Source: Tritrichomonas musculus (Eukaryota > Parabasalia > Tritrichomonadida > Tritrichomonadidae). Taken from it: DNA of 64,000 nucleotides. The position numbers were made by a program, and so were the translations under genes. The stretch covers positions 5,890,001-5,954,000 of the forward strand of contig JAPFFF010000007.1 in NCBI GenBank assembly GCA_039105265.1. The letters are read 5' to 3'. This document shows, piece after piece, positions 1 through 9,555 of this stretch. Every line of letters begins with the position of its first letter. Within the stretch, counting starts at the first letter, position 1. The notes under the pieces were generated by a model. The model was given only the letters and a program-made list of their open reading frames with translations, was not told where the DNA came from and made no database searches.

Positions 1-13
1 AAAACAAAAATTA

Positions 14-751
14 TAGTGTTCCTAAAAAATATTGATAAGAAATGAATTCAATAGTTAATCGTCGTTAACAAAAGTTATTTTATTTTTAAAATTTTTAATT
101 TAAAAAGTTAAATTTCTTATCAATATTTTTTCGGCAATTGAAAAAGTTGATTTTTTATTAAAAATTAAAATTAAAATCTTACTTGATTGCCTTGCACTTC
201 GAAGCTTTGTTTCAATTTTTTTGGAAAAGAATCAATCAAAGAATTGTTTGTTGCTAAACTTAGATTATTCCATATAAAGAATAAAATGTGTGTTCAGGAA
301 ACATTTGCCATTTCAGCTCCAGGGATTTCAGGAAATATTATTGCTTTAACGCACATGAAATACTTGATTTCATTTGTTAATATTTGTGGTCGGCAGGGTT
401 GTGTTTATTCTGGTCTCCCTTCATCAATCTATTTAGCTACTGCTTTGACGCAATTTAACGAAATACTTAATGCATCAGCTGTTTTGCTTTTATTAAAATT
501 GTGCGATTGCAGAACCACTTGCGATTAAGTTATAGCGTTCGTTTGTATTTTTTGGTAAAGAAAACCGATAAATAAATAAAAGGTCAAAAGATTGACCAGC
601 AATTGATTCATGAATAGGTCATTAAATTTGAATGAATTTGAAACGAATTTTAAAATTCTCTCAAATTATTTTTAAATAAATTTTCTCAATTTTTTCAATG
701 AAACATGAAAATTTCTCTCAAATTTCTTATCAATATTTTTTAGGACCACTA
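14..751. mobile_element. Short TA-flanked element with inverted ends (mariner/MITE-like)
   Basis: The stretches 12-44 and 721-753 are inverted copies of each other (33 bp, two mismatches; the core is CCTAAAAAATATTGATAAG). Each end is flanked by TA, as expected for a Tc1/mariner-type duplication, giving a 738-bp element. A further copy of the ATTTCTTATCAATATTTTTT end lies internally near 113-132, which suggests a rearranged or nested copy. The interior has higher complexity than the surroundings and an open stretch at 187-528 (plus strand) that begins with TTG rather than ATG and that I do not recognise. I read this as an internally deleted or decayed DNA transposon. Ends are seen directly; the family is inferred from the TA flanks. 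Confidence 0.6.
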
Positions 752-955
752 TATGACTTTGAGAGCATTTCAGAATGAACAATAAAACCAAATCTACTTT
801 TTATATACATACTTAGGAGTAATGTTGTCTATTAACAACTAGAGTTTTGTTTGTAATTAAATTTCTTTTTGTTAACAAATTTGGCGTATTTTTTGAAGAA
901 AAATAAAATTTTGATTGAATTCAAATTTGAGATAAACCATTATTTTGAATAGGTG

Positions 956-1339
956 ATGTGTTATTTTATTTGGATGACTTATCAGCATGATCCCAAAAAA
1001 TATTTTGTTGCCAATTGTAATCCTTATGGAGTAGAATTGAAAAGAGACATCACTAAGTTTGTGACATTCACAATAAATATCAAAGGAATGGAGACTTGGA
1101 CATATTCTGAGTGGTTTTTCTTCAACATTCCAGTGTATATTCTCTTTAGATGGATAGAAGATAACGAAGAAAAACTAAACACAATTGATTATGATTTAAT
1201 CATTATTCTTAATAATGGATATCAAAAAATAATTCAAAGAACAGACAATATCCTTTTAAAAGACGTCTGTGCAAGCCACATTGTTGAAATAATATGCATC
1301 AATAAAAAACAAAAAATATATGTTAATAATAAAAAATGA
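956..1339 (+). CDS. Hypothetical protein, 127 aa
   Basis: An open frame starting at ATG 956. The encoded protein opens MCYFIWMTYQHDPKKYF, has a hydrophobic/aromatic middle (TWTYSEWFFFNIP) and ends in a basic tail (INKKQKIYVNNKK). I do not recognise a family. The sequence is of normal complexity, unlike the AT shadows nearby, and a later ATG in the same frame (at MTYQHD) could equally be the start. It converges on the Pmp-like gene at 1,455-3,047, leaving only about 115 bp between the two stop codons. It could be a complete small gene or the remnant of a larger one. Confidence 0.45.
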   Translation: MCYFIWMTYQHDPKKYFVANCNPYGVELKRDITKFVTFTINIKGMETWTYSEWFFFNIPVYILFRWIEDNEEKLNTIDYDLIIILNNGYQKIIQRTDNILLKDVCASHIVEIICINKKQKIYVNNKK

Positions 1340-1454
1340 AATTTTATAAAACAAACAATTTTTTTTTTTTAAGTGCATAGTTGTTTTTCTAATTTTTGAA
1401 TAGTTTATTCTTTGAAAAAGTTCAAGAACCAACTTTGCCCTTATTTTTTTTTTT

Positions 1455-3047
1455 TTACCATTCAAAATTTAAGTTTTTGAATGTTATTGAACAGGTCAAC
1501 GTCAGCATGCCAGCCTCAAATATAGCAAACAAAATCATCAATACGTAAAACGCCTTAAAGTATGACACTCTAAAAACCGGTTTACTTTTGACCTCATTTG
1601 GCCTTCTAAACGTACAATTTACACAATTGTAGCTCATATTGAAAGTGGACTCAATTGAGCCGTCAAAAAATGAATTCTGTACGTTAGTAACGGACGATAT
1701 CTTAGAGCTAATGAGGGCCCTTTTGAGGGACTGTATGTTGAATTGGGAAGAGTCGACCGTTAGACAAGACGACTTTTTCACAGATATAAGACTTTCGTCA
1801 ATAAACGGTCGCCCATTGAATTCTATGTCAGAGCAGTTTAGGGAGCTGAACTGGGTGACTGAGAGGGCCCTCGTGTGGATATCGTTGAACGATATCTCGG
1901 CGACAATTGCGGATGCTTGATTGTCAACCTCCAACAGTTGATAAGGTGAAATATTTGACCGAAAGAGGCACTTTTTCATGGTCAGTTTCGACTGCGATTT
2001 TACAGTGAGAAAGGACGAGAGTGCGACATTTGATATGAAATCAGAATACGATATGTTGGCAAAACCGCCATTACCTTTCAAAAGGAGAATTGAATGGACA
2101 ACGTTATTTGTGAACTGACAGTCATAATTGATTGAAATTTTCGACTTTTTGACTACAAATAATTCAGAGCTTGTTGCAACATTTCCTTTGAAAATTGAAT
2201 TGACGAACGATACAGATGTCCCTTTGTGTGCTACGAGAACTGCGCCTTGGTTCTCACTGATTTCGCAGGACTCAACGCGAACCATGGAATTGAGAGTAAC
2301 CGCTATCATTTCATTGAAAAAGTTTTTTTCAATGAAATTTTTTTTCATCAACAAAAATGATGAACTGGACGATAGGAAAAGGCCAGAGTTGATGAACTTT
2401 ATGTCTGTGAGATTCGTCTGTTCAATCTTCACTTGGGACTCAATTGAAAGGATGAGATATGAGTCGGTGACGGTTGGCATTGAAATGTTTTTGAATCGAC
2501 ATTTTTCTATGTTGATATTTGACGATGTAAAGCATAGAAAAGATGATCGGTATTGAAGACTGTCTCGGAAAGTGACATTGGAAAAGGTTAAGGAGGAAGA
2601 TGTGGCTGCCAAAACCGAAATTTGATCGGTTAATCGGTTTGATTCAAAAGTAATATTTGTTAATGTCGAATTTACTGAATTTCGGTAGTATAAAATGGGA
2701 TGTTGGAAGTTATGGAAGATGAAGTTCGAGAAATCTATTCGATGGCTAAGAATTGAGGTAAATGAAAAAAAAGAAGATGGAAATAAGGATCCATCAACTT
2801 CTGTACTACAACCAATAATTGCGATTTTATTAAATTGCATATTATTTATATTTTCCATAAAAGAGCAAAAATCTATTAAATGCTTTTTTTGTTGTATCTT
2901 TGAATCACAAATAAAAATTTTTGTATTTTCCTTGATATGAGTAAGTGCGATACTAAAATTGCATGGACAACATTGAGTACATTGAATATTAGTCGAATTA
3001 TATTTAATAAAAATTGAATAAGATAAAAAAGCGTAAAAGAGAATCAT
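1455..3047 (-). CDS. Pmp-like beta-helix surface protein, 530 aa
   Basis: Likely a cell-surface type I membrane protein. The ATG at 3,047 opens a hydrophobic stretch (MILFYAFLSYSIFI) that looks like a signal peptide, followed by a Cys cluster (CTQCCPC). The body, about residues 90-480, is built of repeating short strands with F-x-x-N-type corners (FESN, FKGN, FTNN, FISN, FRSN) and Ser/Thr/Asn ladders, typical of right-handed beta-helix proteins. It ends with a membrane segment near 498-522 (AFYVLMILFAIFEAGML) and a short tail. Trichomonads have a family of such proteins related in pattern to chlamydial polymorphic membrane proteins, thought to act at the surface or in adhesion. The family assignment rests on pattern only; other beta-helix proteins are possible. 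Confidence 0.72.
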   Translation of the reverse strand: MILFYAFLSYSIFIKYNSTNIQCTQCCPCNFSIALTHIKENTKIFICDSKIQQKKHLIDFCSFMENINNMQFNKIAIIGCSTEVDGSLFPSSFFSFTSILSHRIDFSNFIFHNFQHPILYYRNSVNSTLTNITFESNRLTDQISVLAATSSSLTFSNVTFRDSLQYRSSFLCFTSSNINIEKCRFKNISMPTVTDSYLILSIESQVKIEQTNLTDIKFINSGLFLSSSSSFLLMKKNFIEKNFFNEMIAVTLNSMVRVESCEISENQGAVLVAHKGTSVSFVNSIFKGNVATSSELFVVKKSKISINYDCQFTNNVVHSILLLKGNGGFANISYSDFISNVALSSFLTVKSQSKLTMKKCLFRSNISPYQLLEVDNQASAIVAEISFNDIHTRALSVTQFSSLNCSDIEFNGRPFIDESLISVKKSSCLTVDSSQFNIQSLKRALISSKISSVTNVQNSFFDGSIESTFNMSYNCVNCTFRRPNEVKSKPVFRVSYFKAFYVLMILFAIFEAGMLTLTCSITFKNLNFEW

Positions 3048-3239
3048 TTAAAAAAATTTTGACCTCAACCAAATATTTTGACCTTCCATTTGAACAAATA
3101 TGAATACAAAAAGTTATAAACGTGAACTTCCTTTATTCTAATTTTACCATTTGGATTTCACCATTTTGATGTAAAAATCCTTAATGAAAAGAGGAAGAAG
3201 TTCACCAAATCAAAATTTTCATTTTCTTTTTAGTTTTTC

Positions 3240-3698
3240 ATGAGTGATAGTGATTCGTTTTCTGGAATAGAGGATTCAGATGAAGAAATACCAAAGAATG
3301 ACGTGACTGATGACGACTTAGATGACTTTCTTGATGAACCAAAGAAAAAAACTGCAAAAGCAACAAAGCCACCAGCAGCAAAAGCTCCTGCTAAAAGAAA
3401 GAAAAAAGGAAGTGCAGATGCTTCAAATGAAAGTGAAAATTATAGTCCTTCTTCATCACCACCTCCATCACTGGCACAAGCAAAAACTACAAAAAAAGCA
3501 GCTACTACAAAAACAACAAAGAAAGCAGCACCTACAAAAGCAACAGCAGCGAAACCAGCTGCTTCTTCTTTAACGTCTACGCCCCTTGGCCAAGCAGCAC
3601 GACCTAAGCTTGCTGGAAATGGAGGAAAACCTCTGGGAGGTCTTAATCTTCCACCTCCAAGAAGATATGGTTTGAGCAGGAGTGCAATTAAAGCTTAA
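3240..3698 (+). CDS. Small Lys/Ala-rich protein with RAD51AP1-like C-terminus
   Basis: 152 aa from ATG 3,240. The N-terminus is acidic and Ser-rich (SDSDSFSGIEDSDEE), the middle (about 38-120) is a low-complexity Lys/Ala/Thr/Pro region like a chromatin-binding tail, and the C-terminus has PPPRRYGLSRSAIKA. The GLSR motif preceded by prolines resembles the C-terminal RAD51-interacting motif of RAD51AP1, and an acidic N-terminus with Lys-rich DNA-binding patches also fits that protein. The likely role, if this is right, is a nuclear cofactor of RAD51-mediated recombination. The motif is short, so a histone-H1-like or other chromatin protein remains possible. The out-of-frame Gln/Lys-rich ORF at 3,322-3,573 is a shadow. 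Confidence 0.6.
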   Translation: MSDSDSFSGIEDSDEEIPKNDVTDDDLDDFLDEPKKKTAKATKPPAAKAPAKRKKKGSADASNESENYSPSSSPPPSLAQAKTTKKAATTKTTKKAAPTKATAAKPAASSLTSTPLGQAARPKLAGNGGKPLGGLNLPPPRRYGLSRSAIKA

Positions 3699-4002
3699 AA
3701 AAAGCGAAATTTATGTAATTACAATTAATTAATAAAAATATTTCCTTATTGTAATACCATTTTATTCTCTCGCAGATATTAATATATTTCTTTATTTATG
3801 AATTCTATAGTAATATTTCGTATATAAATACATAAATATGTTGGAAGGTATAAAACAAGATTTTTATGATCTGATAAAGAATGTATATGAAGATAGTAAA
3901 TTTATCAAATTAAAAAAGAGATTGAATATAAGCATTCAATTAATTTCAAAGTAATTATTCAATTTTGAATAAAGATTTACCTCTTATTTGGCCTAATAAA
4001 AT

Positions 4003-5934
4003 ATGATACTATTTTCATTATATATTATCTTTTCTTTTTCTGCCCCAGTAAATAGTTCAACTTTTATGGGAAGATGGAAGAGAATCAATGCAGCAGGGTC
4101 ACTTACTGATAAGGCATTTATGTCGCTAACGTTGATTTTTTATCATTTCAAAAATCTTACACAAAACAAAAGCGAAAAAAATAATGGCTTGAATCTTATT
4201 CCTATTAATAGCACATATGAAAATATTACAAATATTTTTGATAATGATAGTACTCTTGGCGTTATTGGAAATGCAAGGCTTGATAACTCAACATATACAA
4301 GTTTTTATGAAAAACACTTATTATGTGCTGGAGTTTATCGTAGAAAAAAATCGGATATTTTTCTTGTTTGCCCGCTCAAAGATCTATTACACTCAAATTA
4401 TTTAACTTTCAAAAATATAAGTGATATCACTAATAATTCTATTAATGCTGGATTTAATGAGATCATATTTAATATTTCTAAGTTATTTAGTAAAATTGAA
4501 AATATAATCAAAGATTTCGATTATAATCAAACTATAAACATATCTCAACAAGAATACAATGAAATTAAAATGGGACTTCAAAGAAGAGACTTAAACCTAA
4601 GAGGATTTCCACAAAATTTCAATCAACCTCCAATTATTAAACAAAGAAAAATAAATGAAAGTATCAATAATATGCATAAAAACATTTATTTATTAAATGA
4701 TACAGAGTATATAAAAAAGGGTAAATATTATAAACACATTCAAAAACATGCCGTTATAAATCGTCTTCAATCATACAGGAAAAAAATTGAAAATCTTACG
4801 GAATATAATACAAATTTTATAACGAATACAACTGGGCGATTGATTATTAATATTGCTAATCGAAATAACTATTTTTCATTGATATATCTTCATGCTACAG
4901 AAAATGGTACAATTGATACTCCATATGATTTGAATGGAATAGTTGAAGGATTTTATGTACCGAACAATAGAAAGAATACAATAATTTCCCTTTTTGAACT
5001 AAAAGCACAAGGAATAGATGCTTCTCTTTTAGATAAAGAATCTAGAACTTACGGAGCTATTTCTGGAATTTTTTTTGCATTCTTAGTTTTGATTTACAAA
5101 TCCATCAAATTCCCTGATTATCATTTGACCTCGGCTTTAACAATACTAATGAACACATCATACGATCTCGGATACGGAAATCTTCTAAACCTAATTGGTA
5201 GAATGAATGAGCCAACAAATGTTTTGTTTTCAGTTATATCTATTGGATATGCAACACTTTTTTTCATAAATACATTTAGAGTTTTTAAAATTTGGAGCAT
5301 TGCAAATGAAGAATTACTACGTGGTCTTCCTCCATTAATGCAACAACGTTATTACTCTGCATTTTTGTTCCAATGCAATTTGATGTATATTATATCGTTA
5401 TTGTTCTTCACAAAAATAACTTCGCATTCGACATTTATAATGTTGGTTTTGTTTTCAACTTGGATTCCACAAATAATCTTCAACGTTTTGAAAGGTTGCC
5501 GTAATTCAATTCCTCCAACATATTATGTTGGAATAACTTACATTCGACTTTTTGAAATGGGAATAAACTTCTTATCTCCAACAAGTTTATTCTTCTTCAA
5601 AAAGAGTTGTAGATCATCTTTCTTCTTGGCCTTTCTTTGGTCTACTTTTCAAGTTATCTTTCTATTTCTTCAAAAGAAATTTGGAGGAGCTTTCTTCTTG
5701 CCAAAATCAATGAAAAATGAGCCTTATGATTATTATTCAAAAAAACCAGAGCCACATACCGAGTGTCCAATTTGCCTCTCCGAAATAAATACAGATAACG
5801 AAGTCGCAGTAATAACTCCATGCAATCATGCATTCCATGAAGCATGCCTAAGAAGATGGATGGTAGAACAATCGATATGCCCTATGTGCAGAAGAAGTTT
5901 GCCTCCAATTTCAGAACCAGAGCCAATTGTATAA
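4003..5934 (+). CDS. Multi-pass membrane RING-H2 E3 ubiquitin ligase, Tul1/Dsc-like
   Basis: 643 aa from ATG 4,003. Residues 1-19 form a signal peptide (MILFSLYIIFSFSAPVNS). A lumenal region of about 325 residues follows, with many N-x-S/T sites. From about residue 346 there are roughly six to seven membrane helices (GAISGIFFAFLVLIY and onward to about 565). The C-terminus, about 585-632, is a complete RING-H2 finger: CPIC, CNHAFHEAC, CPMC. Signal peptide, large glycosylated lumenal domain, helix bundle and cytosolic C-terminal RING is the architecture of yeast Tul1, fungal DscA and plant FLY1, which ubiquitinate membrane proteins at Golgi or endosomes. Function is inferred from this architecture. 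The RING assignment itself is secure. Confidence 0.85.
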   Translation: MILFSLYIIFSFSAPVNSSTFMGRWKRINAAGSLTDKAFMSLTLIFYHFKNLTQNKSEKNNGLNLIPINSTYENITNIFDNDSTLGVIGNARLDNSTYTSFYEKHLLCAGVYRRKKSDIFLVCPLKDLLHSNYLTFKNISDITNNSINAGFNEIIFNISKLFSKIENIIKDFDYNQTINISQQEYNEIKMGLQRRDLNLRGFPQNFNQPPIIKQRKINESINNMHKNIYLLNDTEYIKKGKYYKHIQKHAVINRLQSYRKKIENLTEYNTNFITNTTGRLIINIANRNNYFSLIYLHATENGTIDTPYDLNGIVEGFYVPNNRKNTIISLFELKAQGIDASLLDKESRTYGAISGIFFAFLVLIYKSIKFPDYHLTSALTILMNTSYDLGYGNLLNLIGRMNEPTNVLFSVISIGYATLFFINTFRVFKIWSIANEELLRGLPPLMQQRYYSAFLFQCNLMYIISLLFFTKITSHSTFIMLVLFSTWIPQIIFNVLKGCRNSIPPTYYVGITYIRLFEMGINFLSPTSLFFFKKSCRSSFFLAFLWSTFQVIFLFLQKKFGGAFFLPKSMKNEPYDYYSKKPEPHTECPICLSEINTDNEVAVITPCNHAFHEACLRRWMVEQSICPMCRRSLPPISEPEPIV

Positions 5935-6491
5935 TTTTTTTTTATTATTATTTGTTTTTATAATATATTATTTGCGCATATTATCTATGTTATATAAAAT
6001 ATATTTGATAAATTATTAATTTCTTTCCATTTTAAAAAAGTAATTGAGATAAAAGAGTTTTAAGTGTAAATAATGTAAGAAAAATTGAATAGTTTATGAC
6101 TTTTTTAAGAAAATTTATGATTTTTTTTTAGTCGTTTTTATTTGTTGAACAGTTTTTATTTGGATTATTTTTTCATTTTCAATTTTTTTAAAAAGTCAAA
6201 AACTTAATTTGATGTGATTTTATTTTTTATCAAGAATTGAAATATTGTGATATTAAATGGTTGAGTGATTCAAACTTTTTCATATAAATTAGATTCTTAA
6301 ATTTAAAAAAAATCTATGTAATAAATGACGTAAAAGACTAATTATCAATGAAAATCTAATTTATTTCTAAATTTTATACTTAATATCTCTAAAAAATACT
6401 TTTTTAAATCATGTTTCATGAAACATGAAATGCATATTTTTGATGATCAATTTTTTTTTTTTTTGATTTTGTCAAAGAAAAATGAATATAT
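5935..6491. other. AT-rich intergenic gap between convergent genes
   Basis: The gap between the RING ligase stop and the Myb gene stop. It is made of A/T runs and a T12 tract near 6,451-6,462. A palindromic CATGTTTCATGAAACATG sits near 6,411-6,428. I see no gene or RNA. Confidence 0.6.
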
Positions 6492-7517
6492 TTAAAAACT
6501 AAATAATTCTGGGTCATCAAAACTATACATATTATTAATATATTCTTCATTATCTTCATCAAACATTTCAGGGTTCTTCTGATCTAAATGCAAGCTAAAA
6601 ATGGCATCAGTAGGCTCTTGAATGTCTGGTAAATCATTTAATTTTTGTTCTATATTTTTATTTTTTATTTGGTTCTTTTCGCATCCATCAATTTTCTTAT
6701 TATGAGGTATTTGGGAAATTAATTTATTATTCTTTAATCTACCAATATTTGTATTTTTTGGCTTATTAATGAATTTCTGAACAAACTTGTTATTATAATT
6801 AATATTAGGAACAGTATTAATTGGAAATTGATTATAACAACCATAATATTGCAATTTCTGCTGAAAATACGGTTTTCCATGATTTTTGAAAATATTAATT
6901 TGGTTGTTGTTATTAAAGTAATGTTGTTGATAAAAGGGTTGTTGACAAAAGTTAGTTTGATTGTTAACATAAATGCTATTGTTTTGTCTTTGGTTCATTT
7001 TGAAGTTTGAACGGCTTACAAAGTAGTTCCACCTGTTTTTCAGTGAGTTTGGGCTTCTATTTTTAAAGAATTGATGAATAACCGTCCATTTTGGGCCAAT
7101 TTCTTGGTATTTTTTGTAGAGATTTTCATCTTCTTCAGCTGACCATTCACCATTAAAAAACCCAGGAACCAAATAATTAGAGTAACGATCTCGACATTGT
7201 CGAGCGGTTCTGTTTGGCATTTTCTGTGCAATTGATTCCCAATTTTTGGCACCCATCTCATCTACTAGTTGGGTTAAGTAACGATCTTCTTCTTCTGTGA
7301 ACTTTCTTCTTGGCTGATTAATATCTGAATTAGAATTTGAAGGAGGTTTTTGTACTGTGTTAGCTTTATCATTAGAAAATGTGGAAATTGAATTTTCTTT
7401 AAAAGTTTCAGAAATTTCAAATTCCATCTGGATCGTATCATTATCTACATCGTCCGCTTGGTCGGAGGTGTAGATGGATGAATCAAGAGAAGGGATCTTT
7501 TCTTCACGAACATTCAT
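6492..7517 (-). CDS. R2R3 Myb-like transcription factor, 341 aa
   Basis: ATG at 7,517. Two adjacent Myb (SANT) repeats lie at about residues 72-117 (FTEEEDRYL, KNWESIAQKM, RQCRDRYSNYL) and 122-168 (WSAEEDENLYKKY, PKWTVIHQFF, KNRWNYF), the arrangement of the Myb family that is greatly expanded in trichomonads. The tryptophan spacing in the first repeat is partly replaced by Phe/Tyr, as is common in this lineage. Upstream is an acidic Ser/Thr-rich tail. Downstream is a long Asn/Gln/Tyr-rich disordered region ending in an acidic patch (DEDNEEYINNMYSFDDPELF) that may be an activation segment. It is a nuclear DNA-binding regulator; targets cannot be told. Confidence 0.9.
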   Translation of the reverse strand: MNVREEKIPSLDSSIYTSDQADDVDNDTIQMEFEISETFKENSISTFSNDKANTVQKPPSNSNSDINQPRRKFTEEEDRYLTQLVDEMGAKNWESIAQKMPNRTARQCRDRYSNYLVPGFFNGEWSAEEDENLYKKYQEIGPKWTVIHQFFKNRSPNSLKNRWNYFVSRSNFKMNQRQNNSIYVNNQTNFCQQPFYQQHYFNNNNQINIFKNHGKPYFQQKLQYYGCYNQFPINTVPNINYNNKFVQKFINKPKNTNIGRLKNNKLISQIPHNKKIDGCEKNQIKNKNIEQKLNDLPDIQEPTDAIFSLHLDQKNPEMFDEDNEEYINNMYSFDDPELFSF

Positions 7518-9302
7518 CTTTTTTTTTCAACTTAGGGTAATTTAATTAATATAAAAAATGAAATGAATTCAGAAAAAAAAATCTGATTTTCTGTATTGTT
7601 CAACAAGTGAAAAAAGGAATAACGTAAATTGAATGCTTTTGAATGTGAGAATAAATTTCATATTAGAAAACTTCATTATGCGTCCACTTTTTGTGATATT
7701 GAATTGACACTGACCATCATTCAAATTATAACAATAAATTTTTAAGTTTTTGTTGTATTAATTAATTATTTATTTGTATATTATATCTATAACTATATAA
7801 TTGTTATATAATAATTGACATGTCAATAATAATCTCTCATAAAATTGAAAACATTAAAACCGTGTGTATAATGATTTATCTTAAATATTGAATATCATTA
7901 GAAAGGTCCATTATGCGTCCACTTTTTGATATGTTATGTAAATTTTTTTATATTTTCTTTTACATTGAATGTTTCAGTTAAAATTCTGCTTTTGACAATT
8001 AAATGATGTGGATTTATATACATTAAAAGCATTAATAAATCAGATAATTAGTATTAAAAAAATTCTTTACCCAAAATTCATAATAATTTTTGAAACATTA
8101 TCTTTTTTTCCTCATTTTTGGAGCTTAACTGATAGGTTTGCCAATAGATAAAACCCTTATTATTGCTAACATTTTTATTAGAAATATTTTTTGAGATAAA
8201 ACATGACCGATATTTTTAAAAAGCAATAACGTTTTTTTCTTTTTCAGAAAAAAAAAAAAAAAAAAAAAATTGAATTCATCGTAAAATTTTAATTTCTTTA
8301 TCGCTGCATTCAAAAAATTAATTTTTTTCAATCCATATGGATCATTATTTATCAAAAAAGCAACATTAATGAATAAGCTAATATAATTACTAAACGGAAA
8401 ACAGTCAAGTTTTCAGATATGTTATATCATAGATAATAATGAATTATTTGATATTGATCAGTAAATAATATGAGCCTTTTTATCCTGTATATTCCAATTT
8501 TATTCATGCCTTATTACATATAGCAATTTTTTTATTATTTTATTTTTAAAATGTATTTTTGTGATTCTTTTCAGTATTTTTTATTAATTTAATGATTTTT
8601 AAATACTATTTATTAGGTAAAATATATCATTTTTTGAAAAAAAAAACAATATATTTATGATTCCAAAACATAATTTTTTAAACAAATATGAATGATTAAT
8701 TTATTTAAAAAGTTTATTAAGAATTATGTTTTTTCTCACAATATATTGAATATGTTATTATTTTTATTGAATTTTTATTCACATATACTAAAGAGTTCAG
8801 AAAAAGCTATCTTGTTTATGTTTTGATTGAGAAGATTGCAATAAGAATTTGAATCGAAATTGTGAGTTTATTCATTATAATTATACTATCATTTTTTTAC
8901 ATAATGGTTTTAAAAAGTATGCATTAAATTGTAAATTTAATGTAAGATTAGAACAATAAGATAATTAATTATCTTACAAATTTAATTAACTCAAAAATAA
9001 GCTTATATCTATTCATTATTCCTGCCTGAATCAAATAAAAGCATTTAAAAGGCATATAGAATGAATTCAAAAAAATATACATGTAATAAAAAAAAAGATT
9101 AATTCACTATATGTTTGAGACTTTTTAATTAGACCCAACATAAAATTCTTATAACAAAATCTAAGTGTTTTGTATATTAAATAAACCAAATAAATTGAAA
9201 TGTCTTTAATAATAATCATAATTTTTTGATCTGAAGCTCAGCCAAAAAAAAAAAAAAAAAAAAAAAAAGAGGCGAAAAATCAAACCATGGGCATCAAAAA
9301 TG
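7518..9302. other. AT-rich intergenic region with a 20-bp direct repeat
   Basis: No convincing gene. The sequence CATTATGCGTCCACTTTTTG occurs at 7,674-7,693 and again at 7,909-7,928 in the same orientation, inside a longer similar stretch (7,662-7,702 and 7,898-7,932). Long A runs lie at about 8,249-8,269 and 9,246-9,268. A short open stretch at 8,125-8,355 on the minus strand is low-complexity Phe/Lys and I do not accept it. Confidence 0.55.
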
Positions 9303-9310
9303 AAAAAAAA
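9303..9310 (-). terminator. Pol III T-run terminator of U6
   Basis: On the minus strand the U6-like sequence ends ...GCAAAAACAG and is followed at once by eight T residues (A8 on the plus strand), the expected RNA polymerase III stop. Confidence 0.7.
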
Positions 9311-9403
9311 CTGTTTTTGCACTCATTGGTGATATTAGGGTCATCTTTGTCCAAGGACCATGCTAAATTTCTCTGTATCGTTGGGATGAAAATAGCCGAA
9401 CAT
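9311..9403 (-). ncRNA. U6 spliceosomal snRNA
   Basis: Read on the minus strand, the segment contains ACGATACAGAGA followed by TTTAGCATGG, then TCCTTGGACAAAGATGACCC. These match the most conserved parts of U6: the ACAGAGA box that pairs with the 5' splice site, the AGC catalytic triad, and the internal stem-loop with a GATGAC-type segment. A short 5' hairpin-forming start (GTTCGGCTA) precedes it and a T8 Pol III stop follows. The length, about 93 nt, fits U6. U6 is the catalytic core of the spliceosome. Its presence shows that the organism splices, although no intron is needed to read any gene here. The exact 5' end is approximate. Confidence 0.86.
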
Positions 9404-9555
9404 TAACAACTAGGTTAAAATCTCAGCTAGTGATTAAGAAGGTGTTTAAATATTTGTTTCATCATGATCAATAAGTTGGTCATTGAAAAATTTTGTTTTC
9501 ATTCAAATTTTTTTTTCTATCAAATGAAAATTTTCTTTCATATCATTTATATCAA

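Noticed and set aside
187-528. 113-codon open frame inside the first element
   Set aside because: Starts with TTG, no family recognised; kept only as interior sequence of the element.
8125-8355. 76-codon open stretch on the minus strand
   Set aside because: Phe/Lys low complexity produced by a long A/T run; no family or support.
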